From NCBI RefSeq assembly GCF_902788255.1, contig NZ_CADAJR010000019.1, forward strand, positions 1 to 45,798: a DNA stretch of 45,798 nt. The letters are read 5' to 3'. The notes below the pieces were generated by a model. It was not told the DNA's origin and made no database searches. It saw only the letters and a program-made list of their open reading frames with translations. Each line of letters begins with the position of its first letter. The stretch's first letter is position 1. Position numbers and translations under genes: made by a program. Shown piece after piece: positions 7,572-15,650 of this stretch. Origin of the DNA: an uncultured Methanobrevibacter sp. (GTDB lineage Archaea; Methanobacteriota; Methanobacteria; Methanobacteriales; Methanobacteriaceae).

Positions 7572-8589
7572 CTAAGTCCCCTCCTTTTTCCAATTCTATT
7601 TCAAATTGTCCCGGTCTTTCTAAAATCATATCCGGCTTTACAGACACGAACGGGAACTTCCAAGATCCGAGTCTTCCGGCTATAGTGCTTGCAATATTTC
7701 TTGAATTTCTTTTAATGAAAACTTCATCATGCTCGCTTACACGTACTAAAATGTTATATGGAGCAGTTTCGGTCACTTCATCTGCAAGCAGAATATTCAA
7801 TTCAAAAGTGCCAGGTTTTGTAAATAAATCATTTCTTACTGCAATTAAAGGCTTTTTCTCCAAACCTAATCTGTCTGCAACTGTAACTGAAATGTTACCT
7901 GCATTTTTTACAGCAAGCTTATAATCTTTAGGATGCACCAATACAAAAATCACATATGGAGCTGCAATTTCAACATCATCAACCATTTCTACGATTTTAT
8001 TGAACATTGGAATTTTCGCAAAAATGTTCTCCAGTTTGGATTCCGCATTGGTTTCATTATCAATACGAATAATAGCCTGTTTGGCAATATTCAATGGAGA
8101 AATCTCTAAACCTTCCTTACCTGTGTAGATTTCCCATTTTTTAAAGTTTAATTCTTTAATGATTTCATCACAAATGTGTTGAAGAATATTTTTATCCTTT
8201 TTAGGTTTTTTCGGTTTTCCGAATGTTAGTCTTCCATTGTCAATAATGAATGGAATTCTCATTGAAGCAATATTCCTAAATTCAGCAGCATAATCTCTGA
8301 ATTTATCATTTGATAAAATTTTTGCTTTTTCACGAGTTGCAATATCCAATATAAAATGATCGGCATCATTTCCTGCCGGAACTTCCTCTACATTATCACT
8401 GTCCAGCAATCTAGCAAATTTTTCTTTATCATCAATATCATGACGTAGTGATGCATCAGCTATAATTACAAATTCATCTTCACTTTCCTCTAATGCTTTA
8501 ACAGCAGCAAGAATGTTGGACATTTGAGGTTGTCCATTTTCGTTTTTAACATGATACGCCACATTAGAAGCATCTACAACTACTTTCAT
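7564..8589 (-). CDS. Zc3h12a-type NYN domain ribonuclease
   Basis: A 341-residue protein whose first 125 residues match the Zc3h12a-like branch of the NYN/PIN ribonuclease fold. V-V-V-D-A-S-N-V (D6, N9) begins it, D45 follows in I-I-A-D-A, N-D-A-D (74-77) and S-N-D-K-F-R-D-Y (93-100) supply the remaining acidic residues. All catalytic positions expected for this family appear present, so it is probably an active endoribonuclease. The remaining 200 residues are an unknown domain of two similar halves (V-I-F-V-L-V-H and N-I-L-V-R-V-S strands). RBS GGTGAT lies five bases before ATG. Its stop overlaps the GGDD protein start, and it has its own TATA-like promoter. Confidence 0.78.
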   Translation of the reverse strand: MKVVVDASNVAYHVKNENGQPQMSNILAAVKALEESEDEFVIIADASLRHDIDDKEKFARLLDSDNVEEVPAGNDADHFILDIATREKAKILSNDKFRDYAAEFRNIASMRIPFIIDNGRLTFGKPKKPKKDKNILQHICDEIIKELNFKKWEIYTGKEGLEISPLNIAKQAIIRIDNETNAESKLENIFAKIPMFNKIVEMVDDVEIAAPYVIFVLVHPKDYKLAVKNAGNISVTVADRLGLEKKPLIAVRNDLFTKPGTFELNILLADEVTETAPYNILVRVSEHDEVFIKRNSRNIASTIAGRLGSWKFPFVSVKPDMILERPGQFEIELEKGGDLDG

Positions 8590-8622
8590 AATATCACCTA
8601 AAAATAATAATTTAATTCAGTA

Positions 8623-8636
8623 TATTATATATATTT
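8623..8636 (-). promoter_or_regulatory. TATA-like promoter of the NYN ribonuclease operon
   Basis: The minus strand reads AAATATATATAATA here, about 34-47 bases before the NYN ATG at 8589. With normal archaeal spacing transcription would begin near 8605, leaving a short leader that includes the GGTGAT site. The position suggests that the NYN and GGDD genes can be transcribed separately from the phosphoesterase gene upstream. Confidence 0.5.
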
Positions 8637-8657
8637 CATTCAATATTTAAACTTAAT

Positions 8658-9401
8658 TTATAATTTATTTCTTGGATATTTTCCAAATAAAAACCTTTCG
8701 CCTTTTACTTCATTTAGAAAAATCTCGATTTCATCTTCAGTTATGTTATAAACATTATAGGAATTCTTATTTTTACCCCTGAGTTTTGTGGAGCATAATG
8801 AACCAGCATTTATAATCAATGTGTCATTCAGTTTCCAAATCTTTGGAACATGCTTGTGTCCGGATAAAACCAAATCGACCTCATGGGTTATCAGAGTGTC
8901 TAAAATATCGCCAGCATCATTTAAAACATTACGTTCACGGCCAGTTTGAGGAATAGGCACTACATGATGGTGCAAAGCAACAATAATAAAATTTTCATTA
9001 ATTACACACTCATCCAACTGATGTTCCAGCCACATGTGCTGAGGCCTTCCAACATGACCCCCATCGACATCAGGAGAGCTGCTGTCAATTCCGATGACTG
9101 TGAAATCACCATCCATAGTTAATTTCCAGCTTTTTTCACCAACCAACTCTTCAAAAGTCTGATATCCTAAGTTACGGGCATCATGATTTCCAGGAATGGC
9201 AAATAATGGAGCTTCAAACATTTCCAAATATCTTTTTGCCTGTTCAAACTCCTTGTAATAACCAGTATCTGTAATGTCCCCTGTCAATATTATCATGTCA
9301 GGCTGCAAATTGTTTATTTCAGCCACTGCAGCCATAAATATCTCTTCATCAAAAGAGATGTTAGAGACATGTAAATCTGAAATGTGTGCAATCAAAGTCA
9401 T
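8658..9401 (-). CDS. Calcineurin-like metallophosphoesterase, CpdA-like
   Basis: A 247-residue metallophosphoesterase with the complete metal-binding set: D-L-H (D9, H11), G-D (D42), G-N-H-D (71-74), H-H-H (144-146) and G-H-K-H (181-184). Size and motif spacing resemble the class III cyclic-nucleotide phosphodiesterases (CpdA/Icc), although this family also holds many enzymes of other specificity. It starts four bases after the NAC gene and is probably co-transcribed with it. The following NYN gene begins 68 bases later behind its own promoter. Its place next to a cyclase-like gene makes a nucleotide second-messenger substrate plausible, but that is inference. Confidence 0.82.
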   Translation of the reverse strand: MTLIAHISDLHVSNISFDEEIFMAAVAEINNLQPDMIILTGDITDTGYYKEFEQAKRYLEMFEAPLFAIPGNHDARNLGYQTFEELVGEKSWKLTMDGDFTVIGIDSSSPDVDGGHVGRPQHMWLEHQLDECVINENFIIVALHHHVVPIPQTGRERNVLNDAGDILDTLITHEVDLVLSGHKHVPKIWKLNDTLIINAGSLCSTKLRGKNKNSYNVYNITEDEIEIFLNEVKGERFLFGKYPRNKL

Positions 9402-9405
9402 GTTA

Positions 9406-9756
9406 TCATTGATTTAATTTCATTATAGCTTCTGCAAGATCTCCTTTACATTCTTCAAGTGCTTCTCTTGCCTTTTCCTGAGAAACCCCTGCACTGTTTG
9501 CTACCATTTCAACATCTTCATCAGGAATTTCAATTTCATATTCCAATTCAACCTCACGAGCCTTACCTTCAATCTGGTATGTTTCCTGGCCCATAACATT
9601 CATTAGACTTACACTAGGATTATCAATGATTAATTCTTTATCTTCAAAACGGATTATGACTTCTTGAGCACCGTGGAGTTCCTCCATTTTCATACCCATC
9701 TTTTTCATCTGTCTTTCCATCTGCTTCATTTGCTTTTTATTCATACCCGGTATCAT
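9406..9756 (-). CDS. nac: Nascent polypeptide-associated complex protein (archaeal NAC)
   Basis: A 116-residue protein with an archaeal NAC domain followed by a C-terminal UBA-like three-helix domain (about 80-116, with D-V-E-M-V-A-N-S-A-G-V-S). Archaeal NAC forms a homodimer that binds ribosomes and nascent chains. The N-terminus M-I-P-G-M-N-K-K-Q-M is typical and is rich in methionine and lysine. The ATG at 9756 has AAGGT eight bases upstream; a longer frame from a TTG at 9771 is less likely. It precedes the phosphoesterase gene by four bases. Confidence 0.92.
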   Translation of the reverse strand: MIPGMNKKQMKQMERQMKKMGMKMEELHGAQEVIIRFEDKELIIDNPSVSLMNVMGQETYQIEGKAREVELEYEIEIPDEDVEMVANSAGVSQEKAREALEECKGDLAEAIMKLNQ

Positions 9757-9818
9757 GTCTATAACCTTCAATAAATTAACTATTTATAATTATATCTTTA
9801 ATTATTATTAAAAGTAAC

Positions 9819-10961
9819 TTAATTTTCAAATCCGTAAATTTCAGTTTCAAATGTTTTAGCAACATCTTTTAAAACTTCAGGGATATTGATTGATTGTGGA
9901 CACTCTTCAATGCATGCTTCACATTCGATACAGTCAGAAGCGATTCCAACATCAGGAAGCTTTGAATAGTTGAGGTAGGCATTTCCAAATTGTGTCCAGT
10001 CCTCCTTTTCAAGCATCTTATGCTTGTTATACAAATCGAATACCTTAGCAATGTCAATCTCTTCAGCGCATGCATCAACACAGTATCTGCATTTTGTACA
10101 GTCAACTGTAATGTTGCTGTTGATGATGTCTGAAACCTCTTTTATAATTTCCATTTCCTCATCATTTAACGGATCGGCATTTTTAAACTCATCAATGTTG
10201 TTTTCAAGCTGTTCAAGAGTGCTTGCACCTGTATACACTACGCATACGTCGTCAATGTTGGCTACAAATCTCATTGCCCATGAAACTACTGACCTGTCAG
10301 GATTATAATCTTTCATGAGTTTTTCTGCCTCTTGAGGCACATCAGCCAAAAATCCTCCTTTATAAGGTTCCATGATCATTACTTTCTTGTTGTATTTCCT
10401 TGCAACTTCCCAGCATTTTCTTGAGTCAATTCCCTCATCGTCCCAGTCAAGGTAGTTGATTTGAAGCAACACGAATTCCAATTCAGGATGCTCAAATAGG
10501 ATTTCCTCCAAAAATTCCGCATTTCCGTGAGTGGATATTCCAATGTGCTTGATGTAGCCTTCCTCTTTTTTCTTTTGGATGAATGAATATAAGTCAACGT
10601 TTTTCCAAGCGTTTTCTGTAAATCCGCTTACATTATGAAGCATATAATAGTCAAAGTAGTCAACACCACAGTTTTCAAGCTGTTGTGCAAACAACGGCTC
10701 AAGCTGTGATTCCTCAGTTATTACAAACAATGGCAATTTTGTTGAAATTTTGAATGATTCCCTTGGATATCTTTTAACTACGGATTCCCTGAAGGCTGCT
10801 TCACCCACTCCTTCATGATAAACGAATGCTGTGTCAAAGCAGTTGAATCCTGCATCCATATATAAGTCCACCATCTTGTTTACCTGTTCCATGTCAATGC
10901 TTGTCTGGTCGTTTTCATCAACCAATGGAAGTCTCATCATTCCCATACCTAATTTAGTCAT
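9819..10961 (-). CDS. Aldo/keto reductase with C-terminal 4Fe-4S ferredoxin domain
   Basis: A 380-residue fusion. The N-terminal TIM-barrel part (1-265) has the aldo/keto reductase tetrad positions D43, Y48, K75 and H109 (C-F-D-T-A-F-V-Y, I-S-T-K, Y-Y-M-L-H). The C-terminal part binds two iron-sulfur clusters through C-x2-C-x2-C-x3-C repeats (C-T-K-C-R-Y-C-V-D-A-C and C-I-E-C-E-A-C-I-E-E-C-P). This is the COG1453 type, common in anaerobes; the physiological substrate is not known. The ATG follows GAGGAG by six bases. The leader overlaps the stop of the acyltransferase gene, so the two are coupled. Confidence 0.87.
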   Translation of the reverse strand: MTKLGMGMMRLPLVDENDQTSIDMEQVNKMVDLYMDAGFNCFDTAFVYHEGVGEAAFRESVVKRYPRESFKISTKLPLFVITEESQLEPLFAQQLENCGVDYFDYYMLHNVSGFTENAWKNVDLYSFIQKKKEEGYIKHIGISTHGNAEFLEEILFEHPELEFVLLQINYLDWDDEGIDSRKCWEVARKYNKKVMIMEPYKGGFLADVPQEAEKLMKDYNPDRSVVSWAMRFVANIDDVCVVYTGASTLEQLENNIDEFKNADPLNDEEMEIIKEVSDIINSNITVDCTKCRYCVDACAEEIDIAKVFDLYNKHKMLEKEDWTQFGNAYLNYSKLPDVGIASDCIECEACIEECPQSINIPEVLKDVAKTFETEIYGFEN

Positions 10962-10978
10962 TATTATCTCCTCTAAAA

Positions 10979-12064
10979 TCATTTTGCTCCAATTACTTTA
11001 TTGATATATGGCACTTTTTCCAAAACATACATTATTATCATAGAAGTTATGAGAATCAATAATACCATTTCTATAAAAGTACTGCAGTATCCACAATATG
11101 GAACGATGTCCCTATAAATACAAAGGAACAATCCCTGTATTAGATAAATGCCATAACTATATTTAGCAATCATGAAAATAAACATTTTAACCATTTTGGT
11201 CAATCTTTCACTGAAATTTAAATTAATATTGAACTTATTGAAATTCTTGAACAGCAAGAACACAGCCATCACTTCAATGCACATGAGGATGGAATACCTG
11301 TTATATACATACATTTCAGAAGCAGTTGAATGATAGGTCGCAAGTATGACTGTTACCGCTGATGTTATGATCAGCAGCGCCAATGCGAAGTAAGGATTGT
11401 TTAGAATCCTTCTTTCAGTGTGTCTTAAGTAATATCCTGCCACTACAAGACCTATTGGGCATGTGAAATAAGACAGCTTAATTGGAAATGCCATATTTAA
11501 TGTATAATCATACAGACAAGTTATAAGCCAGAAAACCAGAAAGTATTCTGCTTCCACAAGCTCTGAATGCAACAGCCACTTGTTGAATATCGGCATGATG
11601 AGGTAAGTTCCCAAAATCATCCAGAAGAACCAGTATGGATCATAACCTCTTGAAGTGGCAAAGAAAACACCCATAAAGAACTCATATATTGAATTAATAT
11701 CAAAACTATTTATAAATGAAAATCCAAAATAATACGATATTATTACAGCAATAGCACCTGTCACAATCCCCCAGAAAAGGAAAGGGCCAACAATACGTGG
11801 AATTCTTTTACCTAAAAACTCCCTTATCGTCCATACTCTGCCCAATGACAATGCTCCCGCTAACATAAGAAACAAATCAACACCAATTCTAAAGCAGTTT
11901 CCTATGAACTGTGAAAATATCCAGTCAAATGATGGAATAACTGCATAATCGGCCATTACATGGACTCTGGTGACTGCATAAACGTGAACAACAATAACAC
12001 AGATGATTGCTAATGCCCTTAAAGCATCAAAATAGAATATTCTCTTAGATTTCGCAACTGTCAT
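10979..12064 (-). CDS. Acyltransferase family 3 membrane protein
   Basis: A 361-residue integral membrane protein with about ten predicted helices. The N-terminus F-Y-F-D-A-L-R-A-L-A-I-I-C-V-I-V-V-H is the hallmark of acyltransferase family 3 (OafA/YrhL type), which O-acylates cell-surface glycans and other carbohydrates using acyl-CoA. The histidine in the first helix is retained. It presumably modifies a cell-envelope glycan. It is the first gene of a two-gene run with the aldo/keto reductase, divergent from tag across about 60 bases. Only a weak ribosome binding site precedes the ATG. Confidence 0.85.
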   Translation of the reverse strand: MTVAKSKRIFYFDALRALAIICVIVVHVYAVTRVHVMADYAVIPSFDWIFSQFIGNCFRIGVDLFLMLAGALSLGRVWTIREFLGKRIPRIVGPFLFWGIVTGAIAVIISYYFGFSFINSFDINSIYEFFMGVFFATSRGYDPYWFFWMILGTYLIMPIFNKWLLHSELVEAEYFLVFWLITCLYDYTLNMAFPIKLSYFTCPIGLVVAGYYLRHTERRILNNPYFALALLIITSAVTVILATYHSTASEMYVYNRYSILMCIEVMAVFLLFKNFNKFNINLNFSERLTKMVKMFIFMIAKYSYGIYLIQGLFLCIYRDIVPYCGYCSTFIEMVLLILITSMIIMYVLEKVPYINKVIGAK

Positions 12065-12126
12065 AATAAAATTTAACCAAAATAGATTAAAAATATATTT
12101 AAATTAAGTTAATAATAAGTATTTTC

Positions 12127-12663
12127 ATGAACACTAACAGATGCCATTGGGCAGGAGACGATGAAACCTACATAAGATACCATGATGAGGAATGGGGAGT
12201 TCCAACCCATGACGACAAGGAACTATTTGAAATGCTAGTTCTGGAATCATTTCAGGCAGGGCTTTCATGGATTACCATCCTTAAAAAGCGTGAAAACTTC
12301 AAGAAGGCTTTCGATGACTTTGATGTCGTTAAAGTTGCAGGTTATGGTGAAGAAAAAATCAATGAACTTAGGGAAAATGAGGGGATAATCCGCCACAAGG
12401 GAAAAATAACCTCCGCAATTAACAACGCCAAGATTTTTATTGAAATCCAAAAGGAATTCGGCAGTTTTGACAACTATATCTGGGGATTTACTGACGGTGA
12501 AATAATAAAAGCAGAATACTTGACTGAGTCAGACTTGTCAAAAAATATCTCCAAAGATTTGAAAAAACGTGGAATGAAATTTGTCGGACCAACAATAATC
12601 TATTCATACCTGGAATCAATTGGTGTTATTGACAACCATCAGGAGGATTGCTTTAAGTATTAG
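12127..12663 (+). CDS. tag: DNA-3-methyladenine glycosylase I
   Basis: A 178-residue protein that closely follows the Tag family, which removes N3-methyladenine from alkylated DNA. The zinc ligands appear as C6, H19, H171 and C175, and the catalytic glutamate region L-E-S-F-Q-A-G-L-S-W-I-T holds E40. W-G-V-P and L-K-K-R-E-N-F are also typical. No ribosome binding site is seen; an A/T-rich box (AAATATATTTAAATT, near 12091-12105) lies about 25 bases before the ATG, so the mRNA could be leaderless. It converges with modC, and the two stop codons abut. Confidence 0.93.
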   Translation: MNTNRCHWAGDDETYIRYHDEEWGVPTHDDKELFEMLVLESFQAGLSWITILKKRENFKKAFDDFDVVKVAGYGEEKINELRENEGIIRHKGKITSAINNAKIFIEIQKEFGSFDNYIWGFTDGEIIKAEYLTESDLSKNISKDLKKRGMKFVGPTIIYSYLESIGVIDNHQEDCFKY

Positions 12664-13701
12664 CTAGTCTTCCAGCAATATTATATTATTGGGATCAATT
12701 TTTATATAATCAGGGATGTTAAATTCGTGATCCCGAATTTGCTTATCCTTTTTCCACCACAAACCGTTTGCCAGAGTTATTTCCCACTCAAAAGGCATCT
12801 CTAATTTTGTTGCATCCACAGTATCAAATGCATTAAGGTCATCCCTATCAGCAGGGCCAAAGTCGTGTGCCCTTATTCCTATATGGGTAATGTTAGGTGA
12901 GATTTTCTCAGCCACTTCCAATTCAAGATTCCAGTCAATAGCCATTACATGATAATCATCGATTTTCTCGATTTTGGAAATGTTTTTACAGCCTGTGAGC
13001 TTGGCAACCCTCACATTTCCAGGATTTTCAAAAAGCTCATGGGTTTTTCCTTTCGCTATGACTTTTCCCTCATCCAGTATCAGAAGCTCATCACAGAACT
13101 GGAATGCCTCATCACGGTCGTGAGTAACAAGAACAGAAAAACCGTCAAAAATTTTAAGTAAATTTACCAGTTGGATACGTAACTGTTCCTTTAATACAGT
13201 ATCCATAGCGCTAAAAGGTTCATCCAAAAGTAAAACATCAGGCCCATAAGCCAAAATACGTGCCAAGGCCACTCTCTGCTGTTGACCACCGGACAATTGT
13301 CGAGGATATCTTTTCTCCAATCCTTCCAGATGAAAACGCCTGATCATTTCCGAAACGATTTTGCCGTCATGATTTTTAGGCAGCCCACTTGCAACATTCT
13401 CCTCAACTGTCATGTTTGGAAACAGCGCATAGTTTTGAAAAAGATAACCAACATGTCTTTTTTGGGGTTTTAAATTAATTTTTTTAGAGGAATCATAATA
13501 AACGTACTCTTCATCAGTCGTTAAACTTACAACCCCACTATCAGGATTTACAATACCGGCAATGGATTTTAATGTCATACTTTTACCGCAACCGGAAGGA
13601 CCAAGAATTCCCAGACATCCATTTTTTAATTCAAAATCGACATCCAAGTCGAATTCCTTGAGTTTCTTGTGGATATTTACTTTTAATGATTTGTCGCTCA
13701 T
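12664..13701 (-). CDS. modC: Molybdate/tungstate ABC transporter ATPase ModC
   Basis: A 345-residue ABC ATPase. Walker A G-P-S-G-C-G-K-S, Q-loop L-F-Q-N-Y-A-L-F-P, signature L-S-G-G-Q-Q-Q-R, Walker B L-L-L-D-E-P-F-S-A and the switch histidine in V-T-H-D-R-D-E-A are all intact. A C-terminal region of about 120 residues follows that could be regulatory, but I cannot confirm an oxyanion-binding MOP domain. With ModB and ModA upstream the substrate is molybdate and/or tungstate, needed for formylmethanofuran dehydrogenase. It starts 12 bases after modB and converges with tag. Confidence 0.9.
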   Translation of the reverse strand: MSDKSLKVNIHKKLKEFDLDVDFELKNGCLGILGPSGCGKSMTLKSIAGIVNPDSGVVSLTTDEEYVYYDSSKKINLKPQKRHVGYLFQNYALFPNMTVEENVASGLPKNHDGKIVSEMIRRFHLEGLEKRYPRQLSGGQQQRVALARILAYGPDVLLLDEPFSAMDTVLKEQLRIQLVNLLKIFDGFSVLVTHDRDEAFQFCDELLILDEGKVIAKGKTHELFENPGNVRVAKLTGCKNISKIEKIDDYHVMAIDWNLELEVAEKISPNITHIGIRAHDFGPADRDDLNAFDTVDATKLEMPFEWEITLANGLWWKKDKQIRDHEFNIPDYIKIDPNNIILLED

Positions 13702-13713
13702 AACCCTTCCCCA

Positions 13714-14388
13714 TTATCTCCATTGCTTCTCCTTACGTATTGAAACATAATCCATTACAAAAATGGCTATGAATGCTATAATAACAATGACAACTACATA
13801 ATTGAATGCATCTCCCATATTTCCTGCAGCCACTTCAGAATAAACTGCCATTGGAAGAGTTCTGGTTTGTCCTGCAATATTACCTGCAAGCATTGCTGTA
13901 GCACCGAATTCTCCTAAACCACGGGCGTAAGCAAGAATTCCTCCACCGATAATTCCAGGCAATGCGTTTGCAAATAAGACCTTCCAGAAAATTTTCCACT
14001 CGGACATCCCCAATGTACGGCCGGCATCCAAAAGGTTGGAATCAACCTGTTCAAATGCACTTCGAGCGGAACGATACATCAAAGGAAAAGACATGACGAC
14101 AGCAGCAATAACGGTTGCCCACCATGAAAATGCAATCTTTACGGTGAAAAAATCTATAAAGAATTTACCAATAGGTCCCCTGACACCAAAAATATACAAT
14201 AAAAAGAATCCCACTACAGTAGGAGGCAATACAAGAGGCAGTGTGAAAATACCGTCAAGTACACTTTTTGTTGTATCGTTTTTTATCATGACAATGCCCC
14301 AAGCTACAATCAAACCTAAAAAGAAGGTTATTAAAATTGACAAACTTGCGGTTTTCATTGAAATGAAAATAGGTGACCAATCCATCAT
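13714..14388 (-). CDS. modB: Molybdate/tungstate ABC transporter permease ModB
   Basis: A 224-residue membrane protein with about five helices. The cytoplasmic E-A-A-type loop that contacts the ATPase is visible as D-A-G-R-T-L-G-M-S-E-W-K-I-F-W-K-V, and the start S-M-K-T-A-S-L-S-I-L-I matches ModB. Two ATG codons in a row follow GGAAG; the first is used. It lies between modA and modC on one strand, with a 149-base gap after modA that contains a hairpin, and 12 bases before modC. Confidence 0.9.
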   Translation of the reverse strand: MMDWSPIFISMKTASLSILITFFLGLIVAWGIVMIKNDTTKSVLDGIFTLPLVLPPTVVGFFLLYIFGVRGPIGKFFIDFFTVKIAFSWWATVIAAVVMSFPLMYRSARSAFEQVDSNLLDAGRTLGMSEWKIFWKVLFANALPGIIGGGILAYARGLGEFGATAMLAGNIAGQTRTLPMAVYSEVAAGNMGDAFNYVVVIVIIAFIAIFVMDYVSIRKEKQWR

Positions 14389-14486
14389 GTATTTACTTCC
14401 TTAAAAATAATTCAAAAAATAAAATTTATTAACAATATTATATTAAATAATCTGATATTTAAATGAACGACAAGAAAAAATAAATG

Positions 14487-14525
14487 TGCAAATCATCTTC
14501 AACTTAAAGTCGAAGAATGATTGCA
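14487..14525 (-). terminator. Imperfect hairpin between modA and modB, possible attenuator
   Basis: The arms TGCAAATCAT...CTTC and GAAG...AATGATTGCA fold into a roughly 15-pair stem with two small bulges. On the minus strand it is followed by a T-rich stretch. It starts 12 bases after the modA stop, well before modB. A partial terminator or stabilising stem here would give more binding protein than transporter, as often needed for ABC importers; this is inferred. Confidence 0.5.
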
Positions 14526-14537
14526 TTGAAAGTTAAA

Positions 14538-15365
14538 CTATTTGTGAATAGTAAAACCATAATCTACAAATACATCTTGAGCTTCTTTAGATTGCAAGAA
14601 TTCAAGGAATATTTTTGCAGCATCTGCATCTTTAGAATCTTTTAAAACAGCTACAGGATAAATAACTGGAGTTTTTAAAGCATCTTCAGGAGCTTCACAA
14701 ACTACTTTAACTTTATCATTAGATTTAGCATCAGTAGCATATACGATACCGCAATCAGCAGATCCTTCTGCAACTTGGTTTAATACAGCAGTTACATCAG
14801 TACCTAAAGATAATTTGGATTCAACATCACTCCATATACCTGTATTGTTCATTACTTCTTGAGCATATTGTCCAGCAGGTACGGATTCCGGATCTCCAAT
14901 AGCAATGTTTCCATTAACATTTTTTAAATCATCGAATGAGGAAATATTTGAATTGGAATCAGCCGGTACGATTAAAACAACTTTGTTTTCTAAAGATTGT
15001 ACGTTTGTACTGTTGTCAATTAAACCTTTTTCAGCTAAAGCATTCATCTGTTTGTTAGCAGCAGACATGAAAACATCCGCTTCCAAACCGTTTTCAATTT
15101 GAGTTTGTAAATCTCCACTTGAAGCGTAAGTTGGAGTGACCTTTACTCCAGGATACTTTTGCTCAAACATCGGAATTAATTTTTCATCATAAACATTTTT
15201 TAAACTGGCCGCTGCAGCCAAATTAATTTCCTTACCATTTAAATCAGTACTGTTTGTGCTGTTGTCACCGCCTAAAAAATCAAATAAACCTGCGCTGACT
15301 GTTGAAGCTGCACAAACAACTATAAATATAGCCAAAATCGCGATAATTATTTTTTTATTATCCAT
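14538..15365 (-). CDS. modA: Molybdate/tungstate-binding protein ModA
   Basis: A 275-residue solute-binding protein. A signal peptide covers residues 1-25 (basic start, hydrophobic stretch, cleavage after S-A). The mature part shows A-A-A-S-L, S-S-G-D-L-Q-T-Q-I, E-A-D-V-F-M-S-A-A, G-D-P-E-S-V-P-A-G-Q-Y and V-I-Y-P-V-A-V-L, all ModA motifs around the oxyanion pocket. It captures molybdate or tungstate outside the membrane for ModBC. GAGGAG lies five bases before ATG. The promoter has a TATA box and a palindrome at the expected start point, consistent with metal-dependent repression. Confidence 0.92.
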   Translation of the reverse strand: MDNKKIIIAILAIFIVVCAASTVSAGLFDFLGGDNSTNSTDLNGKEINLAAAASLKNVYDEKLIPMFEQKYPGVKVTPTYASSGDLQTQIENGLEADVFMSAANKQMNALAEKGLIDNSTNVQSLENKVVLIVPADSNSNISSFDDLKNVNGNIAIGDPESVPAGQYAQEVMNNTGIWSDVESKLSLGTDVTAVLNQVAEGSADCGIVYATDAKSNDKVKVVCEAPEDALKTPVIYPVAVLKDSKDADAAKIFLEFLQSKEAQDVFVDYGFTIHK

Positions 15366-15385
15366 AATTTCTCCTCTAAAATCGT

Positions 15386-15403
15386 TGTGAAAAAATGTTC
15401 ACA
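15386..15403 (-). promoter_or_regulatory. Candidate operator palindrome of modABC
   Basis: TGTGAA (15386-15391) and TTCACA (15398-15403) form a perfect inverted repeat with a six-base spacer. It falls where transcription from the TATA box at 15424-15433 is expected to begin, so a bound protein would block RNA polymerase. A molybdate/tungstate-responsive repressor is the natural candidate; none lies in the window. Confidence 0.55.
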
Positions 15404-15423
15404 TACTAATATTTTTAACAAAA

Positions 15424-15433
15424 TCTATATAAA
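15424..15433 (-). promoter_or_regulatory. TATA box of modABC
   Basis: The minus strand reads TTTATATAGA, a near-consensus archaeal TATA box, preceded by A/G-rich bases that could be the TFB recognition element. It is about 60 bases before the modA ATG and about 25 bases before the palindrome, the right spacing for a start point there. Confidence 0.6.
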
Positions 15434-15570
15434 TCTTTTGTTATGAAACATATTACTAAAAAAATCATTCGAAAAATAAAAATAGATTAAAAAATATTTT
15501 ATAAAGATAAAAATACATTTTATCAAAAATAACGAATAATATCATATTGCGTATCAATAACTAAAAAATC

Positions 15571-15630
15571 GAATGTTATTTTGTTTACTATAGATAGTAT
15601 GGTTGGACAATGAGAACATTCAATACTATC
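15571..15630 (+). promoter_or_regulatory. Two interlocked inverted repeats before the FMN split-barrel gene
   Basis: GAATGTT (15571-15577) is mirrored by AACATTC (15615-15621), and GATAGTAT (15593-15600) by ATACTATC (15623-15630). The second pair is a perfect eight-base repeat with 22 bases between. Both lie upstream of the TATA-like box at 15641-15650 of the following gene. They may be protein-binding half-sites or a structured DNA element; no regulator is identified. Confidence 0.4.
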
Positions 15631-15640
15631 AAACAAAAAG

Positions 15641-15650
15641 TTATATAAAA
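15641..15650 (+). promoter_or_regulatory. TATA-like box of the FMN split-barrel gene
   Basis: TTATATAAAA lies 32-41 bases before the ATG at 15682. Standard spacing puts the start of transcription just before the GGTGA ribosome binding site at 15671, giving a very short leader. Confidence 0.5.

Noticed and set aside
7685-7924. 79-residue plus-strand frame inside the NYN gene
   Set aside because: Antisense to a well-supported domain and without ribosome binding site.
12664-15365. Tungstate-specific WtpABC transporter
   Set aside because: The binding protein follows ModA motifs and size rather than WtpA; either oxyanion may still be carried.
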